This document shows positions 1 through 9,928 of a stretch of 23,489 nucleotides of DNA, piece after piece. Both the position numbers and the translations under genes were made by a program. This DNA comes from Seminavis robusta. Its lineage: Eukaryota; Bacillariophyta; Bacillariophyceae; Naviculales; Naviculaceae. The notes beneath the pieces are model-generated. The model was not told the DNA's origin and did not search any database. It saw only the letters and a program-made list of their open reading frames with translations. Every line of letters starts with the position of its first letter. Position 1 is the stretch's first letter. The stretch is from positions 1 through 23,489 of the forward strand of contig CAICTM010001741.1 in assembly GCA_903772945.1 (NCBI GenBank), written 5' to 3'.

Positions 1-359
1 CGCAGACGGCTGATTCGATGGCACTACAGACAGTTCACGGGTCGGTTCTGGTATTCATAGGCAGTCTGGCTTTTGCCTCGGCAGCCATTTTATGCTTTGG
101 CGCTTCGGCGAGTTTTCTGCCTTGCCCCCTTTTCGGCATTTTCAAATGAGCGACGAACCGCGACAACGATTTCAGTCATTGCGGCCACGTCTAATAATTC
201 GATCGGGCTTTTCCTTTGGGACAAACCAGCAGGTAGACAATAGGGAATGGATAGTTTGGTACTTGAATTTCACTTTCTTTTCGCTCTTTGAGAAAGAAAG
301 TTCGGAGTTTTTGGTTACGCTTATTTCGCCTTAGCTGAGTTGACCTGGATGGTGTGGAG
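1..359. other. No supported gene; possible continuation of the gag-like relic
   Basis: Both strands hold only short open frames with no recognisable domain, and those on opposite strands overlap. The stretch lies just past the 3' end of the minus-strand gag-like relic at 360-1681, so it may be further decayed element sequence. No terminal repeat or tRNA primer-binding site was seen. Confidence 0.3.
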
Positions 360-1681
360 CTATTTGGGATCATCCGTTCCAGGCATGCCCTTCTTTGCTG
401 TGTTTCTTCCGCTTCTTGTCTTTACATCAGAATTGCTTGGCTCGGTTTCGCTAGTTGGACATTTCGGAGTCAAAAGTTCATTCCTAGTCTGAAAGCGTTT
501 ATTTTGCGTAGCTTTCAAAGGTCGCTTTTTTTCAGCAGGGATTCCCGGGCAAGACTTGCGTTGCTTCGTCTGTGCCTGTTCGTAGACGAAGCTAAGAAGA
601 AGTCGTGTGGTGGACACAACTTTGTGAAGCGTGGTAATCGAATCCTGGTTCTCGATAACCTTTGGTAACACGCTTGGTGACTGATGAGAAGGGTTCGCAC
701 GTCATCGTATCTGAGATAGGTATGATGAAGGGACTCACTGCAGTAAAGTTGAGGCACTGAGGTTTACTCAGATCGGGGCTTTTGTGCAAAGGCCATTGCT
801 TGTTCGTTGAAGAAACTTGGCGATGATGTATACGGATTTAGTTCCAAGGACATTGCACACTGAAGAATGGTGGAGCGCCGTAAGGTAGTTACTTTAGCTC
901 CATTGCAGAGTGGCCCGGGCAGAGGAACCGAGAAATCCACATGACAGAGTTTGAAGTCAGGGATGATGTAATTCGTCGTTGACTGAGTTCAACTCGGTTG
1001 ATTGCACCGGGAAAGGTAGGCAAGACCGGAAGGACTTCATTTCGGGTAATTCCCATCGACTGGTTGGGTTGTTGGATGTAAGGCGCGCCGAGGTTATTTC
1101 GGGCAGGTTTGCGCATCTTGCGACGCATAAAGCGTTTCTGTTTTTCGGGAGCCTTGTAAGGACAGTCTGCTTCGATAACCGCGTTGATTCCAAAGTTGAT
1201 GTCAGCATCGCTTATGGCGGGTTCCGCTGCACCGTCCCTTGCGGCTTGGACACGAGCTTGGAATTGGACATCGGTTTCTCCAGAAGTCAAATCGCGTGGA
1301 GGAACTGCATTCACAGCAATTTGACGAAGGGCGTTATGACGCAAGGCACGATGGCCTGCAAACCCAGCTTCGTAGGAACTCTTCGCAGAGCGCGGGAAGT
1401 CCTAGTTCCCTTGGAAAAAAGGCGATGTTTTGTCGTCGCACTTGGGGCAAATTGAGGTCAACGAAGACCTTCTCCATATTCTTAGCCCACTTGATGGTCT
1501 ACCGTGGAGTCTCAGATCCAATGATGAATTGGACCTTGAAGGTGTAATTGGAGCTGTTAGCATCTGCTGGAACAGTGCGAAGTTTGTAAGTGGTTGCACG
1601 AGAAGCATCGCAACGAGAATCGTCGATCTCTGCGTCTTCATCATTGTCGCACGTGATGGATTGTTGCGACGAGTACTCCAA
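360..1681 (-). pseudogene. Decayed retrotransposon gag-like sequence
   Basis: Read on the minus strand from 1681 downward, protein-like sequence continues but jumps between frames. An N-terminal part (1681-1499) includes TYKLRTVPADANSSNYTFKV. A middle part (1344-889) includes EKQKRFMRRKMRKPARNN and then LPVLPTFPGAINRVEL, which resembles the capsid-like region of diatom Ty1/copia gag proteins: a QKR[FY]MRR.MRKP block followed by a LP.FP block. A tail near 640-600 has a weak H..C..HTT zinc-knuckle-like trace and a basic Lys/Arg-rich stretch near 560-480. At least three frame changes are needed, so the gene cannot make a full protein. No reverse transcriptase or LTR was found in the window. The family call rests on pattern memory of diatom gag proteins and is moderate; any coding relic of another element is the alternative. 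Confidence 0.42.
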
Positions 1682-3193
1682 GGGTTATGTGGAGTCCAAA
1701 TCGAGCTAATGAACTGCTTCTGATGTGTACGTCTTCGGAAGACGTCTCCTGGAAGTATGAATCAATCTAACTAAATTGCACTACGTAGAACTGTTAAGTC
1801 TTTCTTGGAGCAATTCTATCGAATGTGAAATGAAGTTTGCGTCGCTTGAAGCTTATTGTGTTGTTCTTAGACAAAAATCGCACGTTTTCCAGTTGGTATA
1901 CGATATCGCTAAGGCTAGTTACAGGCGTTCTTAAGTAGCAATACGTCGCGATCTAGGTTTCGTGCACAACGCACGGGCTAGAATTTAAGGTATCTAGAGA
2001 CAGCGGACGGGCGCTAGGGGGGTGTTGGACTTAGCGACGCAGAAGGGGAGACACTAGCTAAATGATACAAATGAAATATACTTCAAACGCGTTGATGCGT
2101 TGTTACGATTACGCCATTTAAGACAAAGACCCGAAACCACTTTAGTCCTCATGGGCTAGGTACTCGGGCATGGATTCAGGGCAAAGGAAGTGATGGCGGA
2201 CAATCGCTGGAACGAGCAGCGGATCACATCATTTATGGGCAAATCCTATCATTCGGCCTATCATACGCACTCTAACTCACTAACTCGTTCGGTCTACCGA
2301 TAACTTAAGCTTCGCATTCAAATGTAGCCTACTTTAGAGGATGCGCCAACGGTTGTACCGGCAATCTTTGCCACACGGGTGGGGAATTCTGAAGAGTCAG
2401 ATCCGTTTCACACGCAACTTCCCGTGGAGTCGGCCTTTCTGGCGGGGTCTGCCGCGGACATTGACATAATTGGCAGAAGGACCTCAGGTGCCCACTATCT
2501 TCAAAGAATTTCGACTTGTTTAACTCCAGATATTCTCGTAGCTCTACTTAGCCGGTTTTCCTGTTCTCCTGCGCACATCACTGAGCCATGAGGGCGCCTT
2601 CTTTACCTTGGCAGACGAGTTCTTATTCTACAAGGATGGTGGATCAGCCTGGGCGACGGCGTACATAAGGCTACGACCCCTGATCCGGACTTGTGGTTAA
2701 TCTTCTCAGACCTACTCTTCTGGATGATCCTAGACGGGTCTAAAAAGATGTCACATATGCCCGCCTAACTACAATCGCGCCTCTGTATCCTTCACGATCC
2801 ATTTAGAGCTGCATCAGAAGATCAATCTATCATCGGTCTGACCAACTCAATTCTATGGCATTCCACCATCAGCAATCAACATTCAACAGTGCTCTGAGTC
2901 AGTTCGAGACAACTCCTCTTGAACCTCCTCACAATTCCAAGCAAGAACGCCTACACTTAAACAAATCATTCATATTCCTCTTCGTCAAATCATAACCTTC
3001 CAGAATAGTCGCGTGAGTACAGGTATCAGTTTAACTGGAGCTCGAACGTACTTGTTACAACCAATCATTGAACCCGGCTCAGGTCAAATATACCCATTTG
3101 TCAGCACATAGACTCCAGATGCTTCTGTGAGTGAACACCGTAGAGCTCTCCAAGAATGACATAAGTCCCACACCCACTCGGGCGCTGGTTGTT
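1682..3193. other. 1.5-kb stretch with no recognisable feature
   Basis: No open frame here looks protein-like; the longest (2379-2591, 70 codons) has no recognisable domain. A small hairpin (7-bp arms ACGTCTT/AAGACGT) lies near 1728-1744. The stretch sits between two relics on the same strand, so it may be old element or LTR sequence, but no direct terminal repeats were seen by eye. Confidence 0.4.
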
Positions 3194-5225
3194 TCAAGAG
3201 GATGCCGGCTGGGGTAGAAGTTGCATGTTGGCCCATCGTCGGAATTGATTGGTCAGTGCATCCTTGGCAATCTTGAAGAAGCGAGATGCCTTGTTCCTCT
3301 GCACCAACTGTGTTTCTTCTGGAAGGAGGTCCAAGGAATCGTGAAAGGCATCAAAGGCAGGGTCAAACGCAATGCCCCCGCGTTTCTTCCATTTTGCAGT
3401 ATTGATTTGCAGGAATAGCAACCTGAAATGATGGTGTGCCGCATTGAAAAGCACCCCAAGGGGAGGGGGAAAGATAGGCCCACCAAAGGAAACAAATAAA
3501 TCAAAGAAGACTACCTGGTAGCGCTGCAACCAGTCAAAGTGTGGAATGACGAACACGGAGTGGTATCAATGCATCAGTGTCAAATCAGACGTACAGCGTC
3601 TGGCCGTCCAGTAGAATGGCCTGTAAGCCGGGACCGCAATATTGTGCTGCTTGCTCTTGTTGTCATGGACGTTGATGAATGTCTGGGTTACGCGTAGTAT
3701 CAGTAGATAACACAAGTAGGTTACCCTTGACGCTTCCCCAACTGTCCACCTTCTTGTAAGAACTGGGGCCGTTACAGAAAGGAGTAGTCTCTTGAGGTAC
3801 TTGTTGCCCAATCCAGAGAACTCCCGTAAGGTCTTGACCCGTTCCAACTTCGTGGCAAAGACTTTATCAGCACATGTATCGCCAACATAAGGAGTGGTAG
3901 GCTTCCATAAATCTGAACGCCTCTTCCACATGTGTACGCCACACTTCCTTCTCCATGCTTTTCTGTAGATCGTAAACACAGTGGATCATTTGCATAGAAT
4001 TCTTCTTGTCCAATCCACCCTTGCCGAGTACTTCGACAATGTGATTCCTGACGACCAACTGAATGTTGTGCAAGCAACAGTTAGCGACAAGATGGTTCGA
4101 GCGACACAGGTTCAGATCTTCCATAGACCGGAACAATACATCGAGAACACCACCTCCACCATTGTCAGTGCAGTGTCCTTTGAACTTAAATCCATCATCC
4201 CGCCCAAGATATCTCAAACGAACAAAACAATGACCGTGATTCACAGCATCATGATGTTCCATTAATCTAGCTGCATCAATGATCACAAACATTTGACGGC
4301 CGAACTCCCAATATGTAGAACCAGTTATAAACAGATAAGACCACCTTGACAAGAAGTGTCCGAGCGACACTTCCGTAACCTTTTGTCAGCAAGAAAGAAA
4401 CAGTCTTGCCCACGAAGATACATCCAAGTCACAAGAAGCAGTGCGACGACCCGGCATGCTGGAACATGATATTTCGAAACCAGGTCTCAGAAGGGAAAGA
4501 CGTACTGAACTTGTTCAAGTCAACACCTTCCATGTTACCGGCACCGAGTTCGGCCCGAAGAAAGCGCGAAAAAATAAGTAGGGAGCAAGGAATGAAAAAT
4601 ACTGGCTGAGTGGGAAACGGAACGAGGCAACTCCGCAACGATACGTAGTGGCTAGGACCGGGACTGCATGAAATACAGAGACCACCGATGAACTTGTAAG
4701 TGATCAGAAGCCGTTTTCTCCATGTCCTTGATCTTCTTCTCTTTTGCGAAGCCGTTCCCACTTGTTCGGAGAACAACAATGTGTGTCTTGGGAAAACGGC
4801 AACAGTAAAGGCCTGTACCTGGCTATTGATGGAATGTTGTCCACTGTGATGTCAGACTTCGCTTTCTGACCTTTCGCCCATCTTGTTTCTTCGTGTAACA
4901 ACACTTGCCGTCATCGTGAAGCTGTCAACTCGCTGCCAGCAGTCACAATATCCGTCACCATCGGGTCAACAGGAGTGGTCTCAAGAGAAAGCTTGGTGGT
5001 ACATGCAACAGGAGGATGGGTCTTCATTGACAAGGTAGCGCCTGAACAATTGCCAGATTGTTGGTGTTGACATAATTCTGGACACAGAACAAGCTGCGGC
5101 GGTACCCCAACAACCTTCCAATGTTGGCGGAACTGGTATGCATGGCTCTTTGGATGGAAGCGCGCTTGTTCAAGAGGATCGGTTTCACAGATGGGGTGGC
5201 AAGTGTTGTTTGCTAGTAAATAGTA

Positions 5226-5470
5226 CTGCAGCTTATTGGGGATACATTGGTTTTAGATAAGCTGAAAAGCAAAAGTGAGGAATTTTCTGGTGGTAAAAGC
5301 ATAGACAATTCTTGTGGTGAGAATTGGATATAAGGACCCTACGCGCCCAACAACTCTTAGAACCAAAAAACTCCCCTGGTTCCTTTCATTGATGAATTTG
5401 CATGCGAACCGGACTGAATGATTAATACACGAGTCAATAAGTAAAGAGGTGTCAGGTATATTTCCTCAAC
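5226..5470 (-). repeat. Intron-like repeat, copy 1 (245 bp)
   Basis: On the minus strand this segment opens with GTTGAGGAAATATACCTG and closes with CTGCAG, so it has GT...AG ends. It matches the segment at 5932-6149 along most of its length. The longest matches are at the 5' side on the minus strand (plus-strand 5390-5470), including ATGAATTTGCATGCGAACCG. It lies inside the broken transposase-like gene. Reading after it resumes open as TACTATTTACTAGC on the minus strand. Confidence 0.6.
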
Positions 5471-5931
5471 ACACTCCTGCACGGTGCCCTAAAGTGAGTA
5501 CCGTGGAACGAATAAAATAATTTAGGACAATCAACAAGGGGTGGGATGCCCCATGATGAAAGCCCTGTGCTCGTCGGTAAGACGTTGGCCTGAAGGGGCC
5601 GAACCACAGGAGTGGCAGAGCCAAAATCTTGCAGGAGTGTCGGTCAAGAACCTCATTTCTGAATGGAGCCAACACAGTGTATTCGACAGTGGCAGTTCAT
5701 CCGAAACTGTCATGAACAGGACATGATTTCCGCAAGCGACTATCTCCCAGACCAATACGAGATGGCACACCAATGTTGGAAGCACACAAGCTTACCAAGA
5801 AGGTGACACCCTTAACGGCAATCGGTTATTACATGATCTCAGGGAGGCATCAGCCAATATCAAGCGCTTTGTCTCTTGTTGTGATGACTGCGTCAGGGCC
5901 ACGGATGGATCGCGAGTAATACTGCAGTTAT

Positions 5932-6149
5932 TGGGGAGTTAATTTGGTTTTAGATTATAAAAGAAAGTGAGGATTTTCTGGTGGTGCATAGCAATTCTTG
6001 TGATTGAAATTGGATATAGAGGACCCCCGCAACAACATTTAGACCTAAAACTCCCTTGGTTCCTTGCATGATGAATTTGCATGCGAACCGGACTAGATGA
6101 TTAATACACGAGTCAATAGTAAAGAGGTGTCAGGTATATTTCCTCCAAC
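5932..6149 (-). repeat. Intron-like repeat, copy 2 (218 bp)
   Basis: On the minus strand it starts GTTGGAGGAAATATACC, ends CTGCAG, and is followed by TATTACTCG, the same junction pattern as copy 1 at 5226-5470. Removing it joins CSGCNNYLA to YYSRSIRGPD in frame, which supports an intron. It is shorter than copy 1 by several small deletions. Confidence 0.6.
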
Positions 6150-6341
6150 AGCAAGGTAGTTGTTGCATCCAGAACAGGTGTGCCTGGCGGGCAATGGGAA
6201 GTCAGTGCAATACTGCATGAAGCGAAGGCTCTTGTAGCGACCATCATGGAATGCGGCAACAAAGGGAGGTGGCTCTTCATCATCTTGTTCGCCGCCACTG
6301 CTGGAACTCGAGGTACTCCTCATGGAGCGGTTGGATGCCAT

Positions 6342-7271
6342 CTTGATCAAACCAAAACAAAGGAAAGAGGGTTAGATGAAATCAAAAGAAAGCAATGACA
6401 ATCAACAACAGAAGGAGCGGAGAAAACACCATAGCTTCTGCTTACCTTTTTGGGTTTCGAAAGCAGGAATAATGAGGATTGGAGTGGCATTGCTGTTGGT
6501 CGGAGGTAGTTGGATGGAGTTGTTGACAACAAGAGCCAACAGTTTGGTTTCTCTTAGGACTGCATGTTAACGGTTGGTTCGTATTGGTTTTACGTCTCTT
6601 TAGAAAAATCACACACCCTCTCTACTGTATCACATGGTATAAGAATGGGATTCACGAATTGAAATTTCCAAAGACGGGCAATCTGGGATTGATTTGACCG
6701 TTGTCACATGATTTCTGGGTTCCGATTTCTCGAATTTTTCGAATAATCGCCTTCCGAATGCTTCCGAATAGAGACAAATAAACCGTCTACAAATACCTTT
6801 GGCGAAAATCACAAACACTCCTCAGCGTGGAACCCTCTTGGATAATAGATCTAAACATATAAGACTAGGCTACCTTGGTACTCCTTAAACGCTCAGGGGT
6901 GTTCGGGTGAATTTAGCGACTGGCCTTTGGCTAACTGATTATTGAGCGTTGAAGCACGTGGAGAGCAAGCCGTGCCAGATCGATAAATGTGTGAGATCTG
7001 GGGGTCATAGAATCGAATCGGATAAATCGTCACTGAGTCCAGTCATGAATTAAACATCAGCGTATCTTATCTTCAAAGCAAAAGATATCGAGAATCGAGA
7101 ACCACCGTCTTCCGCACAGCATGGCTCGATGGCTTGATGGTCACTTCCACAAAGACTGTCACTTGTAGCCACCACAAGCCAACAACTCCCTTTTAGTAGG
7201 ATTGAAGCGAGCTGAAGCCTCTTATACTACACACATATCTCTATTGATCTGCTCTACTTTAATTGATTACC
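6342..7271. other. Intergenic region between the transposase-like relic and the hydroxylase
   Basis: No supported gene. Upstream of 7272 the DNA is mixed AT-rich and presumably contains the hydroxylase promoter. TTCGAAT/TTCCGAAT-like words recur near 6720-6770. The short open frames at 6376-6570 and 6630-6818 have no protein-like features. Confidence 0.4.
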
Positions 7272-8732
7272 ATGCCCAAGATATCTCGCGGGAAGAAAAA
7301 GGCGCCCAAGCCCTTTTGGCAGAGCGGTTCCTTTATTTTCTGCGCCTCGGTGGTAGTGCTGAGCATCATCCTGACGTTGGAGCCTGTGGCAGTTATGGTG
7401 GATGACTATTTTGGCACTACGACGAGTAACCGAGCGTTGCAGCAGCAGCACCGCCGATTGGGTGGCATGAACGAAGCTGCCGAACGCCACTGCCAGGAAA
7501 ACCCAGGGACTTGTACCGAAGCACCGGAAGATATCCATACATCCTTCCAGGTACATCTCATCAACAAGTCAGTCTATCGAGCCGATATTCACTGGGATAA
7601 TGACAGTACGGGTCAAGTGATTTCCAATATCGAAGCCGGTGCCTCGCTCGATTTGACCGTCTTTCCAGCCAACAAATTCTTTATCACTCGTCACGGAGTC
7701 AAGGAAGGACTGTTTGATCCCCTGGCGAACAGACCACTCCGATTTGAACCCACCAAAGTGGGACAGACGTTTGTCATTCCCGAAAATGCCGCTCCCTCGG
7801 ACGATAAGTGTATTGATCGATTTGATAAGGCTTGTCAAGACTATGCCAAGGCGGGCAAGTGCTGGGAACAACCGGGATGGATGATTGTACATTGCTGTCA
7901 AAGCTGCAACGAATACAGCCCAGAATTGGACGCAGCCAGACTCATTGACGGCTCGGTACGATGCACCAAGGAAAATATGAATATCACCGAACCAGTCTGG
8001 AAACCCGGTGATCTCGACGCACTCTTTACCAAATGGGCCAACGACCCAGAATTCAAACAGTTCCAACCCAACGTGCTGTCCAGTCCCGACCAGTTTGATG
8101 CCAATGGCTTGCCGCAACCATGGGTCATTACCTTTGATAACTTCTTCTCCCAAGAAGAAGCACAGGCATTGATTGAAGGAGGTCGCATGGCAGGATTCGA
8201 TCGTTCCACCAATCAGGGAAAAACAAATGATCAAGGCGAAATGGAAATGGTCACCAGTACCACACGAACTTCCTCCAATGCCTGGTGTATCGGAGACTGT
8301 CAACAATTGCCAGGAGTGCGGACCATGACCAAACGCATCGAACAAGTCACGGGGATTGAAGAGAAGAACTACGAACCCTTTCAAGTACTGGAATACCAAG
8401 ACAAGCAGTTTTATAAAATGCATCATGACAGCGAAGGCCGTGATCCCAAACCGCCGGGAAATCGCATTTTGACATTCTTCTTGTACTTGTCCAACGTCGA
8501 AGAAGGTGGGGAGACACAATTCAACAAGTTGGGCATTTATGTCAAACCCAAACTAGGACGAGCGTTAGTGTGGCCATCCGTTCGCAACGAATCGCCAGAC
8601 TTTTGGGACGATCGTATGTATCATGAAGCCATGCCTGTCGTTCGTGGAGAAAAGTACGCTGCCAATCATTGGATTCATCTGAACGATTACGAAGGACCCA
8701 ACAGGTGGGGATGCACGGGTAGTTTTGCCTAA
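7272..8732 (+). CDS. Membrane-anchored prolyl 4-hydroxylase with ShK and possible VHL-like domains
   Basis: A single-exon gene of 486 codons. The ATG at 7272 sits in ACCATGCCC and precedes a Lys-rich cytosolic tip and one membrane segment (about residues 17-42), which suggests a type II protein of the ER or Golgi. Residues about 91-170 (VHLINKSVYRADIHWDN through VGQTFVIP) resemble the beta domain of the von Hippel-Lindau protein. Residues 180-212 form a ShK-like six-cysteine motif (C180, C188, C197, C208, C209, C212). Residues about 285-475 are the 2-oxoglutarate/Fe(II) dioxygenase domain of the prolyl 4-hydroxylase alpha family. Its expected metal ligands are H384 and D386 in HHD and H451 in YHEAMP, and K461 is the likely 2-oxoglutarate contact. 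The expected reaction is hydroxylation of peptidyl proline using O2 and 2-oxoglutarate. The catalytic set looks complete. The dioxygenase call is firm, ShK strong and VHL-like tentative. The substrate is unknown. Confidence 0.93.
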   Translation: MPKISRGKKKAPKPFWQSGSFIFCASVVVLSIILTLEPVAVMVDDYFGTTTSNRALQQQHRRLGGMNEAAERHCQENPGTCTEAPEDIHTSFQVHLINKSVYRADIHWDNDSTGQVISNIEAGASLDLTVFPANKFFITRHGVKEGLFDPLANRPLRFEPTKVGQTFVIPENAAPSDDKCIDRFDKACQDYAKAGKCWEQPGWMIVHCCQSCNEYSPELDAARLIDGSVRCTKENMNITEPVWKPGDLDALFTKWANDPEFKQFQPNVLSSPDQFDANGLPQPWVITFDNFFSQEEAQALIEGGRMAGFDRSTNQGKTNDQGEMEMVTSTTRTSSNAWCIGDCQQLPGVRTMTKRIEQVTGIEEKNYEPFQVLEYQDKQFYKMHHDSEGRDPKPPGNRILTFFLYLSNVEEGGETQFNKLGIYVKPKLGRALVWPSVRNESPDFWDDRMYHEAMPVVRGEKYAANHWIHLNDYEGPNRWGCTGSFA

Positions 8733-8914
8733 GTTTCGTTTGATGGAAAGTAGTTTGGACGCATCAATACATCCATGCACTCGCAATACACACAAAAAAC
8801 GTGGTCAAAATATCACAGATAACTTACATAGTAGGCTACGCACAGAGTTAGATTACATTACCGGAAGAAAATGCGTGAAGTCAATTGAAATGAAAACTGG
8901 CAGATCAGCGCAAT

Positions 8915-8940
8915 CTAGCTAGCTAGACTAGCTAGCTAGC
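8915..8940. repeat. (CTAG)n palindromic tract
   Basis: Two CTAGCTAGCTAG blocks (8915-8926 and 8928-8939) flank a single A. The tract is self-complementary and could fold or pair with itself. Shorter GCTAGCTAG runs recur near 22314 and 22852. Confidence 0.9.
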
Positions 8941-9479
8941 AAAGCAATGCAGCGGTCTTTGCCATCCAAGCTTCGTTATAGTCCAGCAGAGCTGTAAGAG
9001 ATACCCGTACCGGTATTGGGGTGAGCTGCTTCTTTGGTGAGGGAACGCAACAATGCCCGGCCAGTTTCATGGACAAGAACACCCACGTTTGCCACCATTA
9101 TTGCTATTCTTTATATAACTCAAAAGTTGCAGGAACAGATAGGTGTCGTACTGCAAACCTTATCCAAACCCAATGAACTATTTCTTCAATGACTTTACCA
9201 TCACAGGTTCGACTCGTTCGCTCCAGTGTCGACGCCTGCTCCCCTCTCTTTTGCATTGCGCTTCCATCATTTCCCAACCATCGGAATTAGTACATCGTTC
9301 AGAGTATTCCGTCACTCCTGTTGCAACCATTGGCACTTTCTGCTATGCTAGGCTGGATACGTCGATCTATCAAATCTTCGATAATAACAGAACGAAAAGG
9401 TATCTGGGCCATCGCCAGTTGCGAGAAAGCGAAGGGGGCGGCGCTGACAGGCGATCTAGTCTGTCGTCGCCTATGGACA

Positions 9480-9518
9480 TGTCTTCCCAAAGGAATGTCG
9501 TGTCTTCCCAAAGGAATG
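9480..9518 (+). repeat. 21-bp tandem duplication
   Basis: The word TGTCTTCCCAAAGGAATG occurs at 9480-9497 and again at 9501-9518, giving a 21-bp period. Being a multiple of three, it does not break the open frame there, but that frame has no other coding support. Confidence 0.85.
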
Positions 9519-9591
9519 TGTTTGATGTTCCCTCTCCTCCAGGAAGGCCTCGTCATGCGACTGTTAGTCCCGGATTCTTCTTGCTATGGTC

Positions 9592-9850
9592 AAAGTCGCG
9601 TCGGATCGCTGAAAGTCGTTCACAAAGTCGCGTGCGAGTCGTACGCGACTTTGGTACGACTTTCCGAACGACTTTCAGCGATCCGACGCGACTTTATCGC
9701 CATACTTACAGTAAACTTGCGCGACTTTCAAAGTCGTGTGAGAAAGTCGCACGCGACTTTGGTGCGACTCTTATGCGACTTTATGAACGACTTTTGATGC
9801 GACTTTGGTGCTCCTGTGCGACTTTATGCTGATTTTGGCGATTTTCAGTC
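9592..9850. repeat. AAAGTCGC/GCGACTTT hairpin array
   Basis: About fifteen copies of the core AAAGTC/GACTTT occur in roughly 240 bp, in both orientations. The outermost arms, 9592-9621 and 9666-9695, are a perfect 30-bp inverted repeat. Nested inside is a second stem, AAAGTCGCGT (9624-9633) with ACGCGACTTT (9643-9652). Further on are GACTTTCAAAGTC and AAAGTCGCACGCGACTTT, each a tight hairpin, followed by direct GCGACTTT copies to about 9825. It may be a foldback (MITE-like) element or a satellite seed. It ends about 80 bp before the PH-domain gene. Confidence 0.9.
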
Positions 9851-9928
9851 GTATGACCGGGCCTTCCAGGAGAGTACGGAGGTGATTTCTCGACCGTGAC
9901 CGCCACGGCAGTCTCTCCTTATGCTGAC

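Larger units (their letters stand above)
3194..6341 (-). pseudogene. Broken multi-exon transposase-like gene (hAT-like traits)
   Basis: The minus strand carries a long, interrupted protein-like reading. A candidate start is the ATG at 6341-6339 (MASNRSMRSTSSSSSGG), followed by HDGRYKSLRFMQYC and CSGCNNYLA. After an intron-like repeat (6149-5932) the reading resumes as YYSRSIRGPDAVITTRDK, then needs a one-base shift to read ADASLRSCNNRLPL. Further on, 4300-3900 reads through MEHHDAVNHG, GHCTDNGGGGVLDVLF, VANCCLHNIQLVV and VLGKGGLDKKNSMQMIH. Then come VLTRRWTVGEASRV (about 3750) and NKASRFFKIAKDALTNQFRRW, ending at the stop at 3194. The TDN block and a later CxxH are reminiscent of the RNase H-like core of hAT transposases. 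Several frame changes and in-frame stops remain even allowing introns, so it is probably dead. It could instead be an expressed cellular gene that I have spliced wrongly; no terminal inverted repeats were identified. Confidence 0.45.
8733..9591. other. Intergenic region with simple repeats
   Basis: No supported gene. It contains a (CTAG)n tract at 8915-8940, a TACCGGTA palindrome at 9008-9015, and a 21-bp tandem duplication at 9480-9518. A 229-codon open frame starting at 9143 runs into the AAAGTCGC array and looks like a by-product of the repeats. Confidence 0.45.

Noticed and set aside
979..1547. Plus-strand open frames over the gag-like relic
   Set aside because: They overlap the minus-strand frames that carry recognisable gag-like blocks and show no domain of their own.
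2379..2591. A 70-codon open frame
   Set aside because: Short, isolated, with no motif or supporting context.
7569..8519. A 316-codon open frame on the minus strand
   Set aside because: It is the antisense of the hydroxylase coding region and has no protein-like motifs; the plus-strand frame has full catalytic residues.
9143..9832. A 229-codon open frame on the plus strand
   Set aside because: It runs through a tandem duplication and the AAAGTCGC array, shows no domain, and its Arg/Ser-rich second half is simply the repeat translated.
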